This document shows positions 37,341 to 48,653 of a stretch of DNA of 64,000 nucleotides, piece by piece. The stretch is taken from the NCBI GenBank assembly GCA_907163375.1, contig CAJQUW010007784.1, forward strand, positions 620,001 to 684,000, written 5' to 3'. How positions within the stretch are numbered: position 1 is the stretch's first letter; every line of letters begins with the position of its first letter. Below the pieces are notes generated by a model. It saw only the letters and a list, made by a program, of their open reading frames with translations. It made no database searches and was not told the DNA's origin. This DNA comes from Prostheceraeus crozeri. Lineage: Eukaryota > Platyhelminthes > Polycladida > Euryleptidae. The position numbers and the translations under genes are program-made.

Positions 37341-38384
37341 GCTTGTGGCACCAGTCTGTTGACCAAACTGTTGACAGAGAATGGTCGGCCTATCTTAAAT
37401 TAGGCCTCCTCAAACTAACTATAAATATCACTCGCAACACATTTGATATACAACATACATGCGGTTGCTAATAGTGTACCAATAATCGCATAATACCGTG
37501 TGATAATGAAAGGATCAAATTCAAAAAATGATGCCACTTAAAAATCACAGGATCCGACTTTTCTGCAATTCATTTTGGTATCCGAATGCAACAATTTTAC
37601 CACGAAAATCATCTGATTCTCCGAAATTTCTGACAAAGAGCAACCGCCAGCATAGTATAAGAATGTATTCACATCATTCAATCAACTAAAAATTGGAGGT
37701 TCTGACCGCTAGACAAAGTCAGGGGGCAAAAGATTCGAAATTTGACATAAAGTTTGTATAACCTTCGATATTTGAGCATCTATCGAAGAAAAAATTAAAT
37801 GAGAGCGAAATCCGGTCCGTCTGGTTTCTGCTCTCGATGTCGTTGACGATGGAATCAATTTGTTAATTCACTGGTAGGGCTTTGATTTAGTTCCGGGTGA
37901 CTTCTTGCATGATTTCTTTTCGGTACATTGGGTAGACCTATACAGTCCAGCAGCCAGAACGAGTTTCTGCAGGGAATGAGGTCGAAAATGTGACTTTCAT
38001 AGAATGATGTCTATCCTATGCCTACTAAGAGTACTAAGCCTACTAAGCGCGTCTGCCGAGTTCTAGTTAGTTCCTCTTCCTGTGAGACAGGGAGTGTATA
38101 GCCACAATTTTCGACATGGAATGTCTTCAGGTCATTTATTGTCATGTTGTGGAACATCTGTCAATGATTCTACAAACAATCATACTGTTTGCAATTGATA
38201 ATATGTTGGCCCACTTTATCCACATTGAACCACATCCTCGAATACATCGCCGATCACAAGCATGGTAGTATCACATACACATGATAGGAAATTACCTCAA
38301 GACATATCATGCCGAAAATTATGGCTCTACACTTAGTAGGCCTACGTTCTAGTTGATAAGACTTTACTTATACTTATGCGATTA
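37341..38384. other. No recognisable feature
   Basis: Spacer between the two related LINE remnants. It has no LINE-like peptide that I can see and no open frame over 60 codons. Confidence 0.4.
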
Positions 38385-40420
38385 GCGTCCGTTTTCTCCG
38401 ACTACGTAGGGTTGGACGATCCTTCCAAATGTTGTGGATCAGAGCGCAAGCGTTGACGGTCGTTGGCGTCATCCGGTTTGAGACCATTCTGTTTGAGATC
38501 AGCGGCAGCAGAGTCACTCCATGTCTTCCGAAGTCGACTTTTTCTTCTTCTTCCCTCAACCTTCCATGTCAACACTTGACTGACGGACGCAGTCTTCGGG
38601 CTCTTTTCGCATCACGTGGCCAAACCATCTGAGTCAATTTCGCTCCATGACATCGGACATTGCTTCGATGCCAAGCATATCCCTCAAGTCGTCACTCCGC
38701 TTTCTGTCACTTAGTATCGAGCTACACATCCACCTCACCATGCGCATTTCCACCCTATCCAGACGTTGTTGACTGTCCACTTTCAGAGCCCATGTCTCGC
38801 TTCCGCATATCATACCCTTCCGCGCACAGGCATCATATACTCTTCCTTTCATGTGGAGGGATGGAGCACGTGAGGTGAGGAACGGCATCAACGCCTTGAA
38901 GATTGCTAAGCGGCATCAAATTCTTCTATTGACAGCAGCATCTACACCACCACCTGCCTCTAGTTCGTCGCCCAGATAGGAGAAGCGTGAAACTATCTCA
39001 AGCTCGTCACCGTTGACCAACAGGTGTGCAGGCTGAGGACGTGCTATCACTTGGCCTCTCCATCGCTTACACTTGAACGTGGAACTCATTTGCTGTAGTC
39101 GTAAACTGCCGCATTTACGGTGGACCCAGAAAGAACATTGAATGCATCTTATTGAATTTTGGCCAACCCCTTACTTACATACCGCACACGGGAACTTTCC
39201 TGGTGGCTCTGCCTCATTAGCGCCCACTGACGAAATGGGCACTTTTGATTTGCACGCATTCACTTTCAGTCCTTTCTCTGCGAGACCGTGCTTCCATTCT
39301 GAAATCTTTTGCTCCAGTCTTTCTTCACTCTCCGCCACAATGGCAATGTCGTCAGCATATAGCACATCCCAAGGCAAAGTAGCACTGGTGTCTTTTGAGA
39401 TGGTGTCCATCACCAGCACGAACAACAACGGATTGAGAACGGAGCCCTGATGCAAACCAACATTGACACAAAAGTCGTCAGTCAAACCTGCATCAGTTCT
39501 CACAACTGTCCTCGAACCCGCGTGCAGCATCATTATCGCTGGCACAATCAATTCGTCGACACCTACTCTTCGAAGGGCCCATTGAACCACGCTACGAAGT
39601 ACACGATCAAATGCCTTCTCTAGATCTGTGAATCCATAGAAGAGGTCTTTGTCATAGGCCAGGAATCTTTCTTGCAGCTGTCTTAAGATGAATATTGCAT
39701 CAATCGTGCTTCTGGCAGGCATGAAACCAAAATGCAGGTTACTTAAATCGACACAATATCTGATTATCTTCTCAAGAACTCTTTCATGAATCTTCATTGC
39801 ATGTTCTAACATTTTGATCGCCTTGTAACAACCGCACTTGAGGGGATCACCTTTACCCTTAAAACTGGGAACCAGGGAGCTGAAAGACCAGTCGCTAGGG
39901 ATGGCATTCTCCTCCAGAACTAAATTTCCTGGGTTGGTCAACTAATAAACACCACACTTCTCAGCAGCGAGGATCATCTCGGAGACAATACCTGATGGGA
40001 CTGGAGCTGTAACCCCCTGATGGTACCTACGACCAGTTCACTGGGAATTACTTCAACCCAGTCGTTCTCTTCATTGTGTAGTGACTGCATGTAGGTCTTC
40101 CAAGCACGTAATACGTGCGTATGTCCTTTCCGTAAACAATGTTGTCATTGTCATCTCCTACACACATTGAGGTGGTAGCGTCGCTACAGTTCTTGGCCAT
40201 TCTCTTAGCTATCTTGAAAACACCTTGATTGTGTGAAGCCCTGCACATTTCGTCAGCTAACTCAATTCTTTTGATTTCTTGAGCTTCCAAAACTGCCTTT
40301 CGAGCTTTCCTTTTTGCCTCTTCATAATGGGCTCTGTCGTCAGCTGAGCCTGACGCCTTCCACTTCGAGAACAGAGTTCTTTTTTAAAAAACAGCTTCTT
40401 CAACGTCTTCATTCTAGAGT
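38385..40420 (-). mobile_element. LINE ORF2 remnant with reverse transcriptase and Cys/His finger
   Basis: Reading down the minus strand: a linker (KIAKRMAKNCSDATTS, 40290-40048), then a 256-codon reverse transcriptase frame (39941-39171) with FGFMPARSTIDAIFILRQLQ, DLEKAFDRV, GLHQGSVLNPLLFVLVMD and the catalytic VLYADDIAIV. At its end PCAVC begins a finger that continues in another frame as CIQC, HRKC and CKRW. Next come GDELEIVSRFSYLGDEL (about 39020), the frame GRVYDACARKGMICGSETWA with MVRWMC (38891-38634), then RWFGHVMRKE. A final segment ends near 38385. At least three frame breaks are present. The endonuclease domain is missing, so the copy is 5'-truncated. Confidence 0.9.
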
Positions 40421-41946
40421 TTCGGGACCATTTTCACCGCCAACCTATAATTAGGCGCATATATGCAAATATCTTCACGTAATCGGAAGTAAGCATATAC
40501 GTGATTTCAGAAGCTAAATTTTAAAACTGTGATACAATAATTAAATATTGCACGGAGGTTGAAAAAAATCATGCACTGACATGTACATGGGCATCAGCTA
40601 AAAAAAAAGGAAAATGGTAACCCGCGGGCTAAAATTTTAGGAATTCTGGGACCCACTCACATCATTATTCAATAAAAACACGAATGATGCTAATTTATAA
40701 GCTAGGAATCCGCAGATCTATTTATAGTCAACCAAATAGAAGTCGCAGTTCCTTCCTGTTGAAGCCAATGCTTGGTACGAACTGTCGCAGAATACATCAA
40801 CCGCGAAAATTTTGACAGAGTGACTTACCATGTTTGTTTTTGTCCGCACCTACTCAATTTTGCACGGATTTAAGAAAATAGCACCACGATGATCAGGAGA
40901 CACTAGTAATTGAAATAGGTTAGCGTTCAAATGTGACCTTTTTCGACTCTGTATAGCCTACCTCTAATATTGAAGCTTTCCTAACTGAACATTTTCGGGA
41001 ACTTCATAGAGGTGATGAGACATGGCAAGTTACACAAATTGAGTTTCGCTTGCAAATTCTTGAAAGGGCAGCAAATTTTGCATTAAACAATATTTCGTCA
41101 ACAATGATTATTAACGCTTACAATCATAGCCAAAAATTCTATTCACCAGCAATTGCACTTGAGGACATGCGGGTCGGTTTCTAAGTTGACTGTTTCTGAA
41201 TTTGTTGCTATTTTGATAGTTGTCAATTGTTGCTATGAGTACGCGATGATAACAATAACAAGGATGTAATCCTGACAGTGTTTGATGTAAAGTTGAGTTC
41301 TTTTTATGCTGTTTTAATGAAATACAAGAAATGTTCTTTTATAATGACAGTGCATTTCCTAACACTATTTTGGAAAGCGTAAATTAGAAAGATTTCAGAA
41401 GCTTTAAAATGATAGGCCAAACATATCTAGGTCTTCATACATATTGCATAAATGTCTAAAGCATTATAAGCATGTTCCGAAATTAGTTTTACTTTTTCCG
41501 AATTTGAACTTGAAAAGGTGTTGTGACCACAGCCCGATTTTTTTTACCACATGGCATTAGGTTCTGGAAGGTCAGTTGTGCACGGAAATTACTGCAACGT
41601 ATGTTGCGCTACGTTGTGAAATGAATGTAAATAGACTGTTGCTTCAGGAAAATTAATTGAATGAATTTTTGTTTTGTCTCATGCAAACCCTTCTAATTTT
41701 TTATTATCGCGAGGCCTACATCAAATGACGTTGTAGATACGTAATATGTTCTTATTGAGAAACTTAGTGATAAATTATAAGTCAACTCTGGTCTTATATT
41801 AAACCGATCCATACGTGCGAGGGGGTGCGGCCACGTGACGCATTTTTTGCTGTGAGCTTCTTAATAAAGTTAGGCCGTCCAGCCTACTCAGCTTCTCAGA
41901 TTATTGAGTTCTCTACGGCTACACATGTGACAGCCCTGCGGACTAT
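40421..41946. other. No recognisable feature
   Basis: AT-rich sequence between the LINE and the first 245-bp direct repeat. No open frame is worth noting. Confidence 0.45.
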
Positions 41947-42191
41947 ATTCTTGCTCAAATTAGCACGGATGTCGGCCTGATTGGATGCCGGTGAAGTTCA
42001 GAAAAATGGGAAATTGTAAGCTTGTGAGGTAGATCTGCCAATATTTACAAGTCAGTAATTATGTTGCTACCAAACTTGAGTGAATCAGTCCGCATTTTAT
42101 TTTAACCTGATATTAAGGGCAAATGTAAGACAACTCATCTTTCAAATGTGGCTTTTAAAGTACAATTCAGTGACTTCTTTAGATGCATTGT
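41947..42191 (+). repeat. 245-bp direct repeat, copy 1
   Basis: It aligns without indels to 44743-44987, with 12 mismatches by my count (about 95% identity). It does not begin TG or end CA and is not adjacent to a primer-binding-like sequence. A segmental duplication or a repeat family is more likely than an LTR. Confidence 0.93.
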
Positions 42192-42678
42192 GCCATTTAG
42201 AAAAATTACATAATGTAATGTAGATGTTATATCTACAAATTCGGTAAATCCAGTCGTATTTTTTTTGAAAATCCGGCAAATCTGGGGTCGGACACTAATA
42301 GAAAGCAATCGACAAACATCCTTGTCTGATGATTCACTCGCTCATTGTGGCAAATGGAGAACGAATAAAAACAGGTGTAAGCAATTTGTAGATATTAGCC
42401 ATTAAGATAATGTTAACATAATCACGACAACGACAGCAGCGGCAACATACAAGATCAAGTTGTTATATCAAAATGCTACATCAAAAGTAGACTTAAATTG
42501 ACAGAAATGCCTCCATTTGCCGCTGCAAAGTAGTTCTGTATAAATATTATTATAACTTGTGCGCATGCTCTTGTTATGTGGGGCTTTTGTGTGCCGTGTC
42601 ACAAAGATCGGGACAGACGTCGACAGACCCAGAATGATTATTTAGAAATTCAGAAAATAAGTTCGTCGAAGCCAGAAC

Positions 42679-44377
42679 CAGTGGTCGGATTTCGAAATTT
42701 CGCCAATTTCGCGTATCGGCTCTGATTTCGCGTATTAGCGCTGATTTCGCGTATCAGCACTGATTTCGTTTACTTTTGTTTTATGTACCCTACGAGCAAG
42801 TATATATTTATGTAGTAACACAAGTTTACGTACTATCAGTTTACAGGAACAAGTCCACTTACAGCGAACAAAAATAGATGATAGAGAGAATGTCGGATGT
42901 TCTATCAGATGACATACGGTACATCTTATGGAGGACGCAGATAGGCATTTCAGTGATTTACATGCTTTGTCAATACATCACACATAGAACAAATTTATAT
43001 AAATTTTGTAATCTCACTTAGCTAATTTGTATGTGCAGTCTTTTTATCGTGTAAACAAACTTCTTTCATTCAAACAGGAAAATCAAGAAAGTTGATTCCT
43101 TTTGTTCATTTCAAAGGACATGCCGCATGTTATAGGTGTGTAGATCTGAAGATTGATATCAACAATAATATTAAACATAAAGAAAAATTAACGTAGTCTC
43201 AAAATGCATCAGTCAGTTTATTGACAAATTTTCGTCACAGACTTCATCAGGTGCACGATGCAAATGAATATTTGCATCTGAGTTGACGATCTATTTTCAA
43301 TGTAGAGCTGTCCAATTTTTTGCTGCTGAGAACAGACTTACTGACGGACAACGCCTTTATGGTTTCAGAACCCAGCGATCGACGTTTATTAGTTATTAGA
43401 TCGGATAGACCCGAAAAAATACGTTCGACCTCCGCGTTTCCATGTGGTAAAATAAAAATCGCTTTGGCGACTTTTAAGAGAGTTGGTGTCTTTCCCACCT
43501 TGTCGACTTTCGACCAAAATTCTCCTACATCGTTTTCATAGGCGTTTTTTACCAAACTTTGATGAAGCCTAATCTCGACTTGCAATGTCGATTGGTCGCT
43601 ATCTCCTAAAATATTGGGGATGGGTTTGACGAATTTAAAAACCCATTTCTCATAATGGTCACTCTGTTGGTACAGAGGACTTAAAAATCGTGAAGCCCTC
43701 AGTAGCTCGTTCCCGAAAGGCAAATAGTCGCTCAATCTTTTTGTAATTTCCATGAAAAAGGCTTTCATGATCTTGAAGGTGATTGCCTGGTTGGGGCCTG
43801 ATAAATCTGAGATTTTTCGAGCTTTTTCACCAATGATGATGTTGTAGGCGTTGTGCCAATGATCAAAGTTGGATACATCAATTTTCCAGCATCGGGAAGG
43901 GATCTGATCAATTGATATATTTCTGAAAATCATATTCTCAGAATGAAGTACCGCTACCAACATAATTCTTATGTTAACCTCAGCATATTCACAAGCAACA
44001 TACACTCGTGTGAAAAATGGATCTGGAAAAGGTAAAAATATTAATAAATCCATCGCATATCATATGGAACATCGCAGTTCAAACTTAATTCAGATGGAGT
44101 TACAAACTTAATGATAAGATGTTAAATAATGCCTAGTTAGTCACAAGTATAAAACACATAAAGCAGTTCATAAACTCTATCGAAGATTGATATTATGAAT
44201 GAAAATTAGAATATCAATATCAAGTTATCTAGTGACAAGAGCATTAGCTCGCGGTATATATTATAATATATCTAAGTGCATAATTTCGTTCGCGTATAAA
44301 TCCCCAATTTCGCGTATTCGCGTATTTCCAGTCAAATTCGCGTAATACGCGAAATTCGCGTCAGAATCCGACCACTA
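42679..44377 (-). mobile_element. hAT-superfamily DNA transposon, internally deleted
   Basis: The left end CAGTGGTCGGATTT (42679) is matched on the right by the complement of TAGTGGTCGGATTC (ending 44377). Arrays of TTCGCGTAT lie just inside both ends, three on the left and about five on the right. The interior keeps the last transposase exon on the minus strand. Eight-base target copies are not found. Instead GCCAGAAC on the left is mirrored as GTTCTGGG on the right, so the inverted repeat seems to extend outward. The 1.7-kb length and single exon mark it as a deletion derivative. Confidence 0.8.
43247..44028 (-). pseudogene. hAT transposase C-terminal exon
   Basis: An open frame of roughly 260 residues. 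Near its C-terminus it carries the hAT dimerisation signature: ILPHGNAEVERIFSGLSDLI followed by TNKRRSLGSETIKALSV. Upstream, a putative splice acceptor (TTTTACCTTTTCCAG) sits at about 44029-44043, so the true exon probably starts near 44028 rather than at the in-frame Met at 44053. The zinc finger and most of the RNase-H-like core are not in the window. The frame itself has no stops, which suggests moderate age. It cannot act alone; hAT transposases need the missing N-terminal part. Confidence 0.85.
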
Positions 44378-44742
44378 GTTCTGGGCCCCAGAACTAGGAG
44401 CACCAGATTCGATGTTGACGCGCCTACGTGCCATATTCGATGTTGACGCGTCGCTACTTCTAGAATTTCTGAAAACAAGCGCGAAACAAGTGCCAGGCGC
44501 GATAGATTCGAGGTTAACGATCCAGACGTAAAATCTATTCCTAGAATTTTTGAAATTATGACTGCCAAAGCCGGTATCAGACACGCCATATGCACCATCT
44601 ATCCATGGAATTACTGCAATTAGGCTTGCCGAAAGGAGTGACAGGCTCGCCAGAATCGATTATTTTCAAAATTCTGACACCCCGCGCAAACGCACAGAGT
44701 TGGGCTAACCTTTGTATAGATTCCATTTCGGGTGCGCTCATC

Positions 44743-44987
44743 ATTCTTGTTCATATTAGCACCGATGTCGGCCTGATTCGATGCCGGTAAAGTTAAGAAA
44801 AATGGGAAATAGTAAGCTTGTGTGGTAGATCCGCCAATATTTACAAGTCAGTAATTATGTTGCTACCAAACTTGAGTGAATCAGTCCGCGTTTTATTTTA
44901 ACCTGATATTAAGGGCAAATGCAAGACAACTCATCTTTCAAATGTGGCTTTTAAAGTACAATTCAGTGACTTCTTTAGATACATTGT
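44743..44987 (+). repeat. 245-bp direct repeat, copy 2
   Basis: Partner of 41947-42191. The region just left (44378-44742) contains repeated ATTCGATGTTGACGCG blocks (44408 and 44437) and a GTTCTGGGCCCCAGAAC palindrome, neither of which is seen next to copy 1. Confidence 0.93.
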
Positions 44988-46440
44988 CTTATTTTCAGCC
45001 ACGTTCCCTACAGAAACTCGTTCTGGCTGCCGGACTAATGCAAATATTCAAGAGTTTTAGTGCAATATTTCATAAAATGTAGGATTATACATTTACTTGA
45101 CTCTTGACATATACAGCAAACCCTCTTCATGAAAAAATGAGTAAGAAGAAACTGCTGTAAGAACTGTCACTACTTTTCAATTAACACAAGCAGGCCTGCA
45201 CGAATAATCCAGGCAAGAAAATGGATGAGTTAACAGGACAATTATTGCGAAATTCACTTGTAATTTATTGTGCTTCTTATTTGATCGCAGAATTGCTCGA
45301 CTGCCTCCACTGTACGGTGACGCGGGCTTAAAATTGGGTCGGATTCGATTCGGTAGGAGATCCGTTTCACACATTTCTAGACCAGCAGTGGTGATTTAAC
45401 AGTGGAGTATCTGTCTCACGAATCTCAGAGACCTTTCACACTTGAAAGCAACTGTCATTCGATAAACCCAGAAGTGCCCTGCCAGAATTCCAGAAGTAAA
45501 CCAGAAAATACACATGCAGATATGTATGTCATTGGGGAGCAGGTAATCAATTTCTCCAAAAAAAGTAATGGCATATGGTCTATTAACATATTTTTTTTTC
45601 TATGCGACAGGCCGGCAAGAGTGAAGGCCATCAGATTTAAAGAGAAATACAATTTTCAGTAAGATAGCATCTGAATTTCTTGAATCCTGTCTTATCATAA
45701 GAATTGTGCATCGCATTTCAAACGTGCAAGTTAGTTTACAGATGTCATCTGAATTGTAGAAGAATCATCTAAAACTACAGCTTCCTCAAATTCATAAAAA
45801 GTTTAGTACAATGAGACATAATGTGAGAATTCTAACGTTATTGTACAAGATTTTGTTAATGAAACTCATATAAGGCGAAATTCAAGGCATTTAAAACTGA
45901 CGAAAAACAATGTAGAAATGAATCTATGTGTTATAACAAAATATCCACTTGTTATGATTTGTCCATAGTGATCTTGCTACTCTTGTGGAATTGCCTGTTG
46001 CATGTACTTGCCCGTTTCTCTTCGCAGTTGTATTTACATTTGGTCAGGCTGCCCACTGCTCTGCTTATTTTATTCGACTTCTAGAACAATAAAATAATTC
46101 CTTAAGATTTGGCTTCATTTTGAAAAGCATCATGACAGTCTAACCATAGGATTACTACTGACTTAACTACTGAAGATAGAGTAATCTTGACACTCGATTA
46201 AGATTATTCACAAATGTAGACTTGTACATTCAATGATGCCAAACAACCTTGATGGAGATTTTCTCACAAAAGTTGTTGGCGAGTAAGCGCAATTTCATGG
46301 TTATTGTGTGTTCATTTTCATGATAAGCTGCAGCCTTACGTCGCACCTCGGACGATGTTCAAGAACCATCCGTTTCCATTCATAGTTGATGGCTTGATAC
46401 TGGAGGCGCATCATTGAGGCAAAAAGCAAAAAAACACACC
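44988..46440. other. No recognisable feature
   Basis: AT-rich. Two frames of 65 and 86 codons (45402-45662 + and 45455-45652 -) overlap on opposite strands and are unlikely to code. Confidence 0.4.
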
Positions 46441-46445
46441 TCTCT

Positions 46446-46516
46446 CTATGGGGAGAACCATAGACATCGAACATTAATCATTGTTGTTGTTGTTCGATGT
46501 CTATGGGGAGAACCAT
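46446..46516. repeat. Small hairpin plus direct repeat
   Basis: CCATAGACATCGAAC (46458-46472) is the exact reverse complement of GTTCGATGTCTATGG (46492-46506), with a GTT-repeat loop of 19 bases. CTATGGGGAGAACCAT also occurs as a direct repeat at 46446 and 46501. Confidence 0.85.
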
Positions 46517-46587
46517 TAGCAAATATTCATTCCTTTTGAAATCCAACTTGTTGCATACTACTTACATACAGGAGTCATCTCGGTAGC

Positions 46588-48653
46588 ATAGTAGGGATAT
46601 GTAGGTATATGTAGGTGTCGACTCAAACAAGTATCTGTATACAGTGAAAATTTTTATATCAAAGGATTCATTTTTTTGAGGTTGAGATTACGTTCCCGTG
46701 GTCCATAGAGTAGGAATATTAGGTGGAGTGGCAACTCCGCATTTATTAAATCCCCAACGTGTATACACTTTAGATTTTATTAGATGAACTCAAGGGAGAT
46801 TCAGTTGGTGCTGTCACCAAATGTGAGATATGCAAAGTTTTGCAGAAATTGCAACGGAATTGAGTGATCATGATTGTAATGCAGAAGGAATAATGGTGTT
46901 TCACAGATTCTCATGCTAGCCTTGGAGGTTTAATGTTTGCTAAATTATCAATTCGATGGGTTCCTATTAGTGATGAAAATTTTCCGGAAAATTTTGGAAA
47001 ATTTTGAAAGTTCTGATTTTTTGTGATAGGCCCTATATGCTTTGACCGCTTCCACAGCCGAGGCAGCTACACACCAATAGAATGGGTTTATAAAACTGGT
47101 GATTTTGATCATTATTTTGAATAAAACGATTTTGAAAAATGAAGAATTTTGAAATTTTGTGATATAATTTTTACGTTTTCTATCACGGCCGAGGCATATA
47201 GACACATCATTGTTCTAAAACTCTTGATTTCATCATATCATTTCGATTAAAGCAATCGTAGCAATACGAATCCCGTACGCCCGCGGATTTTTGAGCATTC
47301 CTTTGCCATACCGTGGCTTGTGGCAATTTGTTGCCATTTTTAATATTGTAGCACAGACAACGTGAATTTTTTCCTTTACAATAGGGGTATAATTTCATGC
47401 ATTGTGAAAGATCTGGAACAAAAATAATGCACTTTATTTGGGAGTTTTTTATGGCTTGAAAGTTAAGCTTCTTATGCAGCCTTGATCAAAATTGCAATGA
47501 TACAAATTCTTCATGTGTTGATGAACATGTGAAGCACAAGCACACAGTCCAACACAGCATTATACATGAGCGACCATTGGAAGATATATAAAGACTGTAA
47601 ACTCGTGAGATATTTGGAAACTAAAGATATCTTTGATGAGTAGAAGAATATCTATATGATGGCTTCTAACTTCTGGCGCATTGTCCGATATCTTCGTGGA
47701 GGACAAACTACACATCTTCCATTTCTAGCTCAGATGGTTCAGATAGTTCCAAATCGATTACAGATCTACTTAAATGAATTTCAGACTTTTCCAGATAAAT
47801 TGGAGATTCTCCAGTTGAATCTAAGATCCTTTCAAAGTTGAGTTTCTGACAGATATCTGAAATTCAATTAGAGTAATCTGAAATCCATTAAATGTCTGAT
47901 ATTCAGTTGGAAAGATCTGAAATAGACATGGAGGTTAAAAAGTTAACATGCAGGGATGATAGAGAAGTTTTCGGTCTTTGAATATTACATAGTCTTTTCA
48001 AACGACTGCAACAAGTCTCCAAAACAATGGCAAAAACGTCAATCACCGAAAAAAAATATCAAAATTTTCCATTGGAAAATTTTCCGGAAAATTTTCCATT
48101 TGCATCACTAGTTCCTATTACTTTCATGATGAACCTCAGGGGCATTTTCTTGAGCGTGATCATATCACAGGCAACCTGCCACTAGTAGAGCAAAATCACA
48201 TGATCAAAGACAATGACTTCATTTAACTTTGAAAGATGTACATGGTTCCACATCACTATTCAGATTTTGAAAATGAAACATGAATTTAGTGATCGAATCA
48301 CAAAATCATGCCGCTGAAAATTGAATCAAAAAATTGAAATTTCAGCCAAGGCACGAATAAATATCGCGACTTTTTCATGAAGACTTTCATTGTAACACAA
48401 TTCATGAAATTCCCTTGATAATCAGCTTTATTTCCGCTTAGGATGCTTTTCAGCAAATATTCATTTTTTTGATATCCAACTTGTTTCATCTCGGTAGTAT
48501 TGGCAAATTTTGACCTTTTTCAAAAGTGCTCAAATAATTTTTTTGGACCACGGGAACGCAATCTCCACCAAAAAATGAATCTTTTGATAGAAAAATTTTC
48601 ATTGTATACAGATACTTTTTTGAGTCGACACTCTACCAGCATATCCCTATGAC
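46588..48653 (+). mobile_element. Long-TIR DNA element, left copy of a head-to-head pair
   Basis: Its left end carries GTGTCGACTCAAA, then AAGTATCTGTATACAGTGAA, and later TTACGTTCCCGTGGTCC. The right end (48543-48631) carries the inverted version, GGACCACGGGAACG to GAGTCGACAC. Terminal repeats run to roughly 145 bp, and the left one has lost an internal block. Without the nested insertion at 46969-48110 the element is about 0.9 kb. It has no coding capacity and the superfamily is not assigned. It lies just downstream of the DHRS11-like gene. Confidence 0.8.
46969..48110. mobile_element. Nested hAT-type non-autonomous element with 8-bp target duplication
   Basis: GTTCCTAT occurs immediately before (46961-46968) and after (48111-48118) the element. 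The palindromic partner arm near 49090 retains a single uninterrupted copy (the empty site). The ends are TAGTGATGAAAATTTTCC and the inverse of TAGTGATGCAAATGG, matching the YARNG start of hAT elements. Both ends carry AAAATTTTCCGGAAAATTTT palindromes. The 1142-bp interior has no convincing reading frame. It does repeat CAGAT/TCTGAAAT-like words between 47700 and 47930. Confidence 0.93.

Noticed and set aside
41947-44987. Direct repeats considered as LTRs
   Set aside because: No TG...CA ends, no retroviral-type coding sequence between them, and a hAT exon inside.
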